DNA of 15,991 bases from UPXZ01 sp035402725. Lineage in GTDB: Bacteria > Bacteroidota > Bacteroidia > Bacteroidales > Paludibacteraceae. A program made the translations under genes and the position numbers. The notes beneath the pieces were generated by a model that made no database searches, was not told where the DNA came from, and saw nothing but the letters and a program-made list of their open reading frames with translations. The DNA lies in assembly GCA_035402725.1 (NCBI GenBank), contig DAONDU010000050.1:1-15991 (forward strand), given 5' to 3'. This document shows, one piece after another, positions 1-6,613 of this stretch. Each line of letters begins with the position of its first letter. The first letter of the stretch is position 1.

Positions 1-710
1 TGTCTGATAATATAAGTCTGACGGCTGAATATGGCTGGAATCATATTTCCAACGGTATGATCAAAGCGCCCAATTCGGGGATCAATATGCTCAATGCATT
101 TATCGGTCTGAAATATACACCAAACTACGATGCCCGTAAAAATGAATACCTCAGGTACTATTACGCTCCGGATATTCCGCGCAATATTTCTGTGGAGATC
201 ACTGCTTCGGGTGGATTGCGGCAACGATATATGAGAGATGGCGGTGAAGGATATGGTAAAACCTTTCCAATCGCTTCTCTTGCTGCAGCGGTATATAAAC
301 CGATTACAAATTTATATAGAATGGGTATTGGCGGGGATTTTTTCTATGATGGTGTTTATACTTCCGGATTAAGTTCAGGATACAAACGGGAATATATCAC
401 GGTAGACGAATTGAAAAATAAACTCCGATTTGGCATCTCATGGCAGAACGAATTGATTATGGGGCGATTAACCGCCGGAATTCATGCCGGTGTTTACCTG
501 TTCAATCCTGTTAAAAATTTAGAACCCTATGGATCTGTTTCCAGTAAAGGCATAATATATCCCTATAATCCGGAAGAAGAAGTGGGTTGGTTCTACACCC
601 GCGTTTCGGGAAAATACCTGTTAGCTAAACATATATACGCATCCATCGGGCTGAAAACCCATCTTCAAAAGGCCGAATTTATCGAGTGGGGGCTGGGATA
701 CCGGTTTTAA
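1..710 (+). CDS. PagL-like acyloxyacyl hydrolase / lipid A deacylase, C-terminal part
   Basis: The reading frame is already open at base 3, so the N-terminus lies outside the window; about 235 residues are visible. The ATG at base 57 is internal and would remove the key motif. Fragment residues 14-18 read HISNG, matching the His-x-Ser catalytic motif of PagL-type lipid A 3-O-deacylases, followed by PNSGIN, a typical continuation. I could not place the acidic third residue of the triad: the position 12 after Ser is Asn here. The rest alternates aromatic and polar residues in beta-strand style and ends in Tyr-Arg-Phe, the C-terminal Phe usual for outer-membrane barrels. Family members sit in the outer membrane and trim acyl chains from lipid A. 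The fragment is longer than classical PagL, as expected for Bacteroidota versions. It could instead be a barrel of the same fold with another lipid substrate. Confidence 0.6.
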   Translation, partial: SDNISLTAEYGWNHISNGMIKAPNSGINMLNAFIGLKYTPNYDARKNEYLRYYYAPDIPRNISVEITASGGLRQRYMRDGGEGYGKTFPIASLAAAVYKPITNLYRMGIGGDFFYDGVYTSGLSSGYKREYITVDELKNKLRFGISWQNELIMGRLTAGIHAGVYLFNPVKNLEPYGSVSSKGIIYPYNPEEEVGWFYTRVSGKYLLAKHIYASIGLKTHLQKAEFIEWGLGYRF

Positions 711-717
711 AAGAACA

Positions 718-738
718 AAAGCCGTTTTCAGCGGCTTT
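718..738. terminator. Shared hairpin between converging genes
   Basis: A perfect 7-bp stem, AAAGCCG (718-724) and CGGCTTT (732-738), encloses a 7-base loop. It starts 8 bases after the stop of the + strand barrel gene and 5 bases beyond the stop of the - strand TPR gene. Short T-runs follow on both strands (AGTTTTA on +, TTTTG overlapping the stem end on -). It probably ends both transcripts, though the U-tracts are modest. Confidence 0.6.
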
Positions 739-742
739 AGTT

Positions 743-2950
743 TTACTCTTCGTATTTCAATCCGTCAAGCATAAGCAACAAATCACTTTCGGATATTCCG
801 TTGGAAATCAACGTGTTCTTATCCTGCTGAAACAGTGTGTCGAACTGTGTCCAGTTGTTGCTGAGCAAGCGAAGAGACTGAATATAATATTCGGCTGCCT
901 TTTGTTGCTTGTTCATACACCATTCAATATGTCCGGCTGTGCAGTAATCAGAGGGTGTGAGATTATCGGTTTCCAGAAGCAGTGTAGAAAAATATTTTGC
1001 CTGCGCCATGTTTTTCGCGATAAACGAACAATGCATGATTTCACGGAAGATTTTCACATTATCGGGATATTCTTCGTTCAGTTGCATTAGTTCGCGGAGG
1101 GCTTCCTCCGTTTTACCTAATTCCTTGAGACAACTGACAATCTGCAACCTGACTGAAAACTGGTCGGGTTTAATAAAATTAGTATGCCGGTAAACCTCAA
1201 GCGCTTTTTCGGCATTACCCATCAGGCGGTAACACAGGGCGATCTTGCGGTTTGTCCAGAAATCATCGGGTTGTATCAGATCCGCTTTCCTGTAGGCATC
1301 GAGCGCTTCAGCAAGGCGCGATGTCTGCTGAAAAGCATAACCCATTTTCTGATACAGTGCTGCCGATATTTCACCTTCTTTCTTTATCTCGTCGAATAGT
1401 TCGAGCGACTGCGCGTAGAGTTTTTTCGTGAAATAATATTCTGCTATGTTTGTTTTGAGCGTGTCGTCAATCGATAACAAATCAAACAAGAAGGTTTTGT
1501 GCATGATGAGCGATTTGGTAAACATATCGGCAAAATCGCTCCGGTGCGGATTGAGCCGGAAGAACCGGAACAGATCCTGAATATAATGTTTCGAAATGTT
1601 TTTTGCCTGCACATTGGGAGAATGCAATGCTTCGTCCTTACTGATTTCTTCCATTTGCTCGGTGGCTTCTCCGAATGATTGTTTCATCAGATTACGCTGC
1701 AACTCCGGCATTTGCAATACGCTCAGACAGAATGAGTAACGGTCCGAATTGCACATGACTTCCGAACTCAGAAAAACGGTCATCAATGACTTGTCGTCGG
1801 TTGCAAACAGGGGTTTTACAGCCGTATTATCCGTATCGAAAGGCATGAACCAGTTCGAAAATTCGGAAAAGAAAGGAAACGATTTCAGCATAGCGAAAGT
1901 ACTCATATACACATCGGCTCCTTCAAGCTGCAATTCGGCAAATTCCTGAATTTTATCGGAAGCACCCGATTTTTCAATCATCTCTTCCCATTGTGGATTG
2001 ATTTCGCCCCATTCATCCAAATTCATCAGATTTTCGGGATTAAGTCCCTCGTCCATCAGCGGACGAAGTTTCATCAGCTCCGGAAAAATTTCCTCCTGCA
2101 GTTTTTTGGAGACCTGTTCTGTTTCGGTAGTCGCTATAATTTGTATGATAATGTTCTGGAGCTGTTCGGTGATAACATTATCATCGGCCAAAATTACCAG
2201 CCGGTTGCGGATAGCGGGAAAGTAGGGCAGGAAGCGGTTGTACTTCGCCAGTACAAAACACAGACCAGCAAGAGCTCTTTCCCGTGCATACATATCGGAG
2301 GTATTGCAGGCATCGAGCAGCATCAATAGCTTGGTTTCGTCAAAGTAACGCCAAAGATTGAGCGTCAAAGCAGAAACCAGCATGGATTTAGCCACAGAGT
2401 CGGTATTAGCTTCGTCCATTGCCAGCCGGTAGAGATTGAGAATTTCGGGAGAATCATATCTTGATTTGAGCCAGAAATAATTGAAAAGAAAATGAATAGA
2501 AGTTTCAAATTCAAGCTGTATTCCTCTTTCGTGTTTTGTGTCAACAGTTTCGGCTTCGTGAAGCAGCGCCATTTTTTCCATCCTATTCAGACCGTTTTCC
2601 AGGTCGGAGAGAGTTGGTTGGGGGGTGAAGGGAAAATATCTTTTTTGAGAGAATTCAAAATTGGACGAATCGCGGGTAAACAGTTCCTCGCGCAAATCGG
2701 CAATCTGTACAAACATTTTCGCAATCAGCTTATTATACACCAATTTCCGTTCGGGGTCAATCATTCCCTTCAGAAAATATTGCAGCATATACCGATAGCT
2801 TTGCTGCATATTTTCAATATTTTCACGATGAACCGGCGACTGGAGTTCGTTGCTCAGTTCAATGATTTTATCGAATGCGTTCTTCAGGTTTCCCTGCGAA
2901 AGGAAGGCTATCGATTGTTTGTAAACGCTTTGAATCTCAGTAGTTGTCAT
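743..2950 (-). CDS. Large TPR-repeat protein of unknown function (735 aa)
   Basis: The N-terminus (MTTTEIQSVYKQ) has no signal peptide and no membrane segment is visible, so the protein should be cytoplasmic. Residues 1 to about 495 are rich in predicted helix with no motif I recognise. About six tetratricopeptide-type repeats occupy residues 500-696; the clearest are 528-562, 564-596 and 597-630, with the usual spaced Gly/Ala/Tyr and closing Pro (for example QPDD, KPDQ, YPDN). TPRs mediate protein-protein contacts, so a scaffold or adaptor role is plausible, but no catalytic motif is seen and no function can be assigned. It lies 67 bases downstream of a Crp/Fnr-type regulator on the same strand with no hairpin between them, so co-transcription is likely. 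I saw no Shine-Dalgarno site at the ATG, which is normal in this phylum. Confidence 0.88.
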   Translation of the reverse strand: MTTTEIQSVYKQSIAFLSQGNLKNAFDKIIELSNELQSPVHRENIENMQQSYRYMLQYFLKGMIDPERKLVYNKLIAKMFVQIADLREELFTRDSSNFEFSQKRYFPFTPQPTLSDLENGLNRMEKMALLHEAETVDTKHERGIQLEFETSIHFLFNYFWLKSRYDSPEILNLYRLAMDEANTDSVAKSMLVSALTLNLWRYFDETKLLMLLDACNTSDMYARERALAGLCFVLAKYNRFLPYFPAIRNRLVILADDNVITEQLQNIIIQIIATTETEQVSKKLQEEIFPELMKLRPLMDEGLNPENLMNLDEWGEINPQWEEMIEKSGASDKIQEFAELQLEGADVYMSTFAMLKSFPFFSEFSNWFMPFDTDNTAVKPLFATDDKSLMTVFLSSEVMCNSDRYSFCLSVLQMPELQRNLMKQSFGEATEQMEEISKDEALHSPNVQAKNISKHYIQDLFRFFRLNPHRSDFADMFTKSLIMHKTFLFDLLSIDDTLKTNIAEYYFTKKLYAQSLELFDEIKKEGEISAALYQKMGYAFQQTSRLAEALDAYRKADLIQPDDFWTNRKIALCYRLMGNAEKALEVYRHTNFIKPDQFSVRLQIVSCLKELGKTEEALRELMQLNEEYPDNVKIFREIMHCSFIAKNMAQAKYFSTLLLETDNLTPSDYCTAGHIEWCMNKQQKAAEYYIQSLRLLSNNWTQFDTLFQQDKNTLISNGISESDLLLMLDGLKYEE

Positions 2951-3017
2951 AGTCTTTATTTCGGATTGAGAAGCAGATCAAGCTACTGATTATAAGTCGA
3001 ATATGAATATGATTGAA

Positions 3018-3719
3018 TTAACCCATTTTGCTTATTTTCCGCAACTTTTCTTCATCTATTATTTTTATTTTTCGTCCGTCCATGGCAATGAGCGATTCGT
3101 TAACAAAACTTGCCAGTGTACGGATGGCATTGGAAGTGGTCATGTTCGAATGATTGGCCAGATCTTCACGTGACAAATAAATGCTTATTGTAGCGCCATC
3201 TTCTTCCAGTCCATAATTGTCTTTTAGGAATAACAAAGACTCTGCCAAACGTCCGCGAATGTGTTTTTGTGTCAAATTGACAGTCCGGGCATCGGATTCT
3301 GCCAGGTCGAATGACAATTCTTCCAGAAAACGATAACAAAAGGCGTTGTTGTGGCGGAGTATGGACAGGAAATTTTCACCGCTGATCATATAAACGGTGC
3401 AGTCCTCGAAAGCGGTGACAGTAGTACTGTTTAATTCATTGGCGATAATAGCCCGATAACCGAAATGTTCGCCGGGTTTGAGCATTCTTACAATCTGTGC
3501 CCGGTTTCCAAAGCCATTCTTATACACTTTTGTTTTCCCGACCGCCAGAATCATTAAATGCGTAGGTTTATCACCTTCACACTGAATCACTTCATTTTTT
3601 TTGTAGTGATGAATAGTGTACGAATTTTGAATAAAATTTCTTTCATCGGGTGTAAGTACATCCCAGAAAGTTAATACGTCTTCAATGGGTCGAAGTAATG
3701 AAATTTGCCTTTTTGCCAT
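3018..3719 (-). CDS. Crp/Fnr-family transcriptional regulator
   Basis: The 233-residue protein has the two-domain Crp/Fnr plan. An N-terminal cyclic-nucleotide-binding-type beta-barrel spans about residues 20-125, with PGEHFGY at 82-88; a helix-turn-helix of the HTH_Crp type spans about 182-203, within LSREDLANHSNMTTSNAIRTL. The phosphate-binding Arg of E. coli Crp aligns with Asn97 (followed by Ser98), so cAMP binding is doubtful. There are only three Cys in the first 130 residues and none in an Fnr cluster arrangement, so it is not an Fe-S oxygen sensor. In the recognition helix the Crp Arg180/Glu181 positions are Thr/Ser, with only the later Arg (Arg200) kept, so the DNA site should differ from TGTGA. 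The ligand is unknown. It may control itself, the downstream TPR gene, or the divergent gene at 3977; this is inference from position. Confidence 0.9.
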   Translation of the reverse strand: MAKRQISLLRPIEDVLTFWDVLTPDERNFIQNSYTIHHYKKNEVIQCEGDKPTHLMILAVGKTKVYKNGFGNRAQIVRMLKPGEHFGYRAIIANELNSTTVTAFEDCTVYMISGENFLSILRHNNAFCYRFLEELSFDLAESDARTVNLTQKHIRGRLAESLLFLKDNYGLEEDGATISIYLSREDLANHSNMTTSNAIRTLASFVNESLIAMDGRKIKIIDEEKLRKISKMG

Positions 3720-3759
3720 GGCATCAATCAGATATGTTTGAAAACTATGTTCTTAAGCA

Positions 3760-3767
3760 CAAATTTA
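3760..3767 (-). promoter_or_regulatory. Candidate -7 promoter element for the Crp/Fnr gene
   Basis: On the - strand this reads TAAATTTG, an exact match to the Bacteroidota -7 consensus TAnnTTTG, about 41 bases upstream of the regulator's ATG. No TTTG is present at the expected -33 spacing; the nearest upstream TTTG (3779-3782) is too close. A related perfect palindrome, CAAATTTG, lies 19 bases away at 3779-3786 and could be an operator. Confidence 0.35.
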
Positions 3768-3941
3768 GAAAAATATTTCAAATTTGTTGCCATTTTTGGC
3801 GGAAAAACTAACGTTTTGTAAAGCTTATACGTTATATTAACGTTTATAAAGATAAAATTTAACAATATTAAGGATTGATTAATGCTCCGACGAGATTTAA
3901 TTTTTTTTCTTACAGTCACTGTTATCATTCAAAAAATGAAC

Positions 3942-3949
3942 TATTTTTG
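3942..3949 (+). promoter_or_regulatory. Candidate -7 promoter element for the Lnb-type gene
   Basis: TATTTTTG matches the Bacteroidota -7 consensus TAnnTTTG. It sits 27 bases upstream of the ATG at 3977, implying a leader of about 20 bases. The -33 region contains only a weak CTGTT. This placement argues for the ATG at 3977 and against an upstream TTG at 3875, which would precede the promoter. Confidence 0.5.
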
Positions 3950-3976
3950 CATTGTATAAAAAAATACCGGATAACT

Positions 3977-5176
3977 ATGAACCGATTTAAACTTCATTTG
4001 ATTACCATACTGTTAATTCTTAGCGGTGTAAATCTGATTAACGCGCAAAATATCATTCTCAGCGATTCGGCTGTTGTAAGTCTTATTACTTGTTCGCCCG
4101 GCCCTCAGGTTTATGCTAAATTCGGTCATACTGCCATCCGGCTTATTGAACCCACCCTTGGAATGGATATCGTATTCAATTACGGTATGTTTAATTTTAA
4201 CAAGCCCAATTTCTATATGAAATTTATCAAGGGTGAAACGGATTATGAACTGGGTGTGTATGAAACAAAGTATTTTCTGCCCGAATATCAGGATAGAAAT
4301 TCATCGGTAACCGAGCAGGTGCTCAATCTGACAAAAGAAGAAAAACAAAAACTGGTTGACGCGCTTTTTGTGAACTATGAACCTCAAAACAGAGAATACA
4401 GGTATAATTTTGTTTTCGACAACTGTTCCACCCGTCCCCGTGATAAAATACTTTCGGTAATCAATGATAAAGTCGGATATCGTTCGGCAGGTGAGCAGCA
4501 AACCTACCGGAACAGGATAGGTTTTTACACGGGAGAAAACACCTGGACAAAATTTGGTATTGACATGCTGTTGGGAAAGGATGCTGATGTTAAGTCCACC
4601 CGCTGGACATCCATGTTTCTTCCCGAAGTGTTGAGCCGTGAGTTTGGTGCTGTAGAAATAGTTGCAGCAGACGGAACAAAACGCCCGCTTATTAAATCAG
4701 AAGCACTCCTGGTCGAACGTAAGGATGAAAATGTAAGTTCCGGAATACTGCAACAACCGTTGATTGTAACTCTTGCCATTCTGTTAATCGGTGTGATTAT
4801 CATTCTGGCAGAGTACCGGCAAAAAAAATACTGCAAGATTGTCGACAGTGTGTTGCTGATAGTTACCGGACTGGCTGGTATTATTGTTTTTTATCTGATG
4901 TTTTTCTCGGTACATCCTCTTGTGCAATCCAATTACAATATCCTTTGGTGTAATCCGCTAAATGTGATTGTTGGCATATTGCTCTGGAATAAAAAACTTC
5001 ACACGTTCATTAACTATTTTCAGCTGGCAAATGTTTTCCTTTTCTTTGGTGCCCTGCTTGTATTTGTACTATCCATTCAGGCAATCAATGTGGCATCCAT
5101 TCCACTAATTGTATTAATGCTGACCAGGTCGTTAAACTGGATTGCCAAGCAAAGCAAAAAGTTGAAATCATTATAA
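3977..5176 (+). CDS. lnb: DUF4105 / Lnb-type lipoprotein N-acyltransferase
   Basis: The 399-residue protein starts with a signal peptide (about residues 1-24, ending INAQ). The periplasmic N-terminal domain (about 25-255) carries the DUF4105 hallmarks FGHTAIRL (His51), NYGMFNF (68-74) and FVFDNCSTRPRD (Cys150). Five hydrophobic segments follow at about 261-279, 289-311, 321-337, 345-366 and 370-386, with the family motif NILWCNPL (321-328) in the third. DUF4105 is the N-terminal domain of Lnb, reported as the Bacteroides enzyme that adds the third acyl chain to the N-terminal Cys of lipoproteins, with a proposed Cys-His dyad; His51 and Cys150 fit it. The expected substrate is diacylated lipoprotein at the inner membrane. 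The family match is clear, but function is inferred from homology since the family has paralogues. I reject an upstream TTG start at 3875: it precedes the promoter and buries the signal peptide. The gene seems monocistronic. Confidence 0.82.
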   Translation: MNRFKLHLITILLILSGVNLINAQNIILSDSAVVSLITCSPGPQVYAKFGHTAIRLIEPTLGMDIVFNYGMFNFNKPNFYMKFIKGETDYELGVYETKYFLPEYQDRNSSVTEQVLNLTKEEKQKLVDALFVNYEPQNREYRYNFVFDNCSTRPRDKILSVINDKVGYRSAGEQQTYRNRIGFYTGENTWTKFGIDMLLGKDADVKSTRWTSMFLPEVLSREFGAVEIVAADGTKRPLIKSEALLVERKDENVSSGILQQPLIVTLAILLIGVIIILAEYRQKKYCKIVDSVLLIVTGLAGIIVFYLMFFSVHPLVQSNYNILWCNPLNVIVGILLWNKKLHTFINYFQLANVFLFFGALLVFVLSIQAINVASIPLIVLMLTRSLNWIAKQSKKLKSL

Positions 5177-5238
5177 GAAACGCATCGGGCTCTTTATCCC
5201 GAATTCCAGAAAAGAAGAATACCTCTTCGCGCTTTTAA

Positions 5239-5280
5239 TCCCCGCACTACTGAAAATATCTTTCAGTCGGGAATCTTTTT
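5239..5280 (+). terminator. Intrinsic terminator after the Lnb-type gene
   Basis: CTGAAA (5250-5255) pairs with TTTCAG (5261-5266) around a 5-base loop, and the stem is extended across a bulge by CCCG (5241-5244) with CGGG (5268-5271). A T-run (TCTTTTTCTT) follows. It lies about 65 bases past the stop codon and before the next promoter, separating the two + strand genes. Confidence 0.55.
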
Positions 5281-5310
5281 CTTATTACCCTGTTGTTTTA
5301 TTATTGGAAT

Positions 5311-5346
5311 ACCGGTAAAATAAAACCGGTAAAAACCGTACTTTTG
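5311..5346 (+). promoter_or_regulatory. Promoter and candidate operator for the MFS gene
   Basis: TACTTTTG at 5339-5346 is an exact -7 match (TAnnTTTG), 23 bases before the ATG at 5370. Immediately upstream are two copies of ACCGGTAAAA (5311-5320 and 5325-5334), with a partial third, ACCGTA (5335-5340), running into the -7 element. ACCGGT is itself a palindrome, so the pair is both a direct and an inverted repeat with an 8-base spacer. The boxes cover the place where a -33 element should be and no TTTG is seen there, which suggests a regulator-controlled promoter. Confidence 0.45.
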
Positions 5347-5369
5347 TATCATCAAATTTGCTTGTTGAA

Positions 5370-6542
5370 ATGAAAGAGAAAGAAACTTTATGGAACAAGA
5401 ACTTCAGTGTCGCATGTATAGCAAACTTCCTGATCGCATGTTCTTTTAATTTGTTAGTACCGGTTATTCCCTTGTATCTGACAGAAGTGCTGCACATTCC
5501 TGAAACAAATGTTGGGATTGTACTCTCGTCGTACGTGTTAGCTATGCTGTTCATGCGTCCGTTTTCGGGATATATGGTGGATATTTTCCCACGTAAGGCT
5601 TTGTATATCATTGGCCTGTCCCTTTTTGTTACCGTATATTTAGGTTATTACCTGGTTACGGCCGTACTGGCTTTTGTTATCGTTCGTTTTATTCACGGAG
5701 TATTCTGGGGCATTACGAGCGTATCGGCCAACACGGTTGTGATCGATATCATACCTGCATCAAGACGAGCTGAAGGAATAGGCTTTTTTGGCATGTTCAA
5801 TAACCTGGCTTTGGCCATTGCACCTTATATTGCATTGAATATTTATCATTCAGCCGGTTTTCATTGGCTTGTAACAAGTGCCATTGGAATGGGCGTGATA
5901 GCTATAATTTTTGTGAGTTTTATAAGTGTTCCTGTACGTCCCAAATCAGTGCGTCCGCCACTTTCCTTTGATCGTTTCATCCTCTTGCCGGCTTTACCGG
6001 TGCTGATCAATCAGATAATTATGACTTCAGCCTGGGGAACACTCATTCCTTTTGCCGCCCTGTACGGAAAGAGTATTGGCATTCAAAATTCAGGCATTTT
6101 ATTCTTATTTCTGGCATTTGGTATCATCGTCTCCCGCATCTTCTCAGGAAAAATGGTTGACAAAGGTTACATTCATCCGGTGATAATTTCTGCATTGCTT
6201 ATAGCTGCTATCGGATTTGTGGTTTATTCGCAGGTTCATATGCTGGTAGCATTTTGTGTTTCAGTCTTTGTGGTGGGGGTTGGTTTTGGAATGCTCCTTC
6301 CGGCTTTGCAGACCATCTATGTAAATATGGCAACACACGACCGGCGCGGTACGGCTTCTTCCACCTATCTAACCGGATTTGATGTGGGCAATGGCATCGG
6401 AATGCTTACCGGCGGATACATTATAAGTTTATGGTCTTTCCAAACACTTTATATCATTGCCGCTGCCACGTGTTTACTCGGAATAATCGTGTATCTGACC
6501 AGTACGATCTGGGTTTATACCCGGAAAAAACTGGTGGAATAA
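5370..6542 (+). CDS. Major facilitator superfamily (MFS) transporter, substrate unknown
   Basis: The 390-residue protein is hydrophobic throughout with about 12 membrane segments, the standard MFS size. MFS motif A is clear in the loop between helices 2 and 3: GYMVDIFPRK at residues 67-76 (Gly67, Asp71, Arg75, Lys76). A degenerate copy, SGKMVDKG, is at 259-266 between helices 8 and 9, the expected pseudo-repeat. RFIHGVFWG resembles the motif B region of helix 4. Overall it looks like a drug/metabolite efflux-type MFS protein of the inner membrane, but the substrate cannot be read from sequence. I chose the ATG at 5370; the TTG at 5358 would leave only a few leader bases after the promoter at 5339-5346. 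It forms its own unit, converging with asnB. Confidence 0.9.
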   Translation: MKEKETLWNKNFSVACIANFLIACSFNLLVPVIPLYLTEVLHIPETNVGIVLSSYVLAMLFMRPFSGYMVDIFPRKALYIIGLSLFVTVYLGYYLVTAVLAFVIVRFIHGVFWGITSVSANTVVIDIIPASRRAEGIGFFGMFNNLALAIAPYIALNIYHSAGFHWLVTSAIGMGVIAIIFVSFISVPVRPKSVRPPLSFDRFILLPALPVLINQIIMTSAWGTLIPFAALYGKSIGIQNSGILFLFLAFGIIVSRIFSGKMVDKGYIHPVIISALLIAAIGFVVYSQVHMLVAFCVSVFVVGVGFGMLLPALQTIYVNMATHDRRGTASSTYLTGFDVGNGIGMLTGGYIISLWSFQTLYIIAAATCLLGIIVYLTSTIWVYTRKKLVE

Positions 6543-6564
6543 TAAGAACAGAACTCCTCAACCA

Positions 6565-6600
6565 TAAAAAAAACCGGGTTGCAATTTTCAGCAAACCCGG
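6565..6600 (-). terminator. asnB: Strong intrinsic terminator for the glt/asnB cluster
   Basis: CCGGGTT (6574-6580) pairs with AACCCGG (6594-6600), extended inward by GC/GC across a single bulged A. Read on the - strand, the hairpin begins 13 bases after the asnB stop and is followed by a run of eight T (6566-6573 on the + strand). It also lies just after the MFS stop on +, but there the tail is not T-rich, so it mainly serves asnB. Confidence 0.8.
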
Positions 6601-6613
6601 CTTAACTAAACAA

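Noticed and set aside
686..1090. A 134-codon + strand frame overlapping the end of the barrel gene and the TPR gene
   Set aside because: It runs through the shared terminator hairpin and is antisense to the TPR protein; no supporting motif.
3728..3928. A 66-codon open frame on the - strand in the intergenic region upstream of the Crp/Fnr gene
   Set aside because: It is composed mainly of Ile, Asn, Lys and Phe, the product of AT-rich DNA, overlaps the candidate promoter elements and resembles no known family.
3875..3976. An upstream TTG start that would lengthen the Lnb-type protein by 34 residues
   Set aside because: It lies before the TATTTTTG promoter element and would put a non-hydrophobic stretch in front of an evident signal peptide.
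5185..5202. A 5-bp hairpin (TCGGG/CCCGA) right after the Lnb-type gene
   Set aside because: The stem is short with no T-run after it; the hairpin at 5239-5280 is a better terminator.
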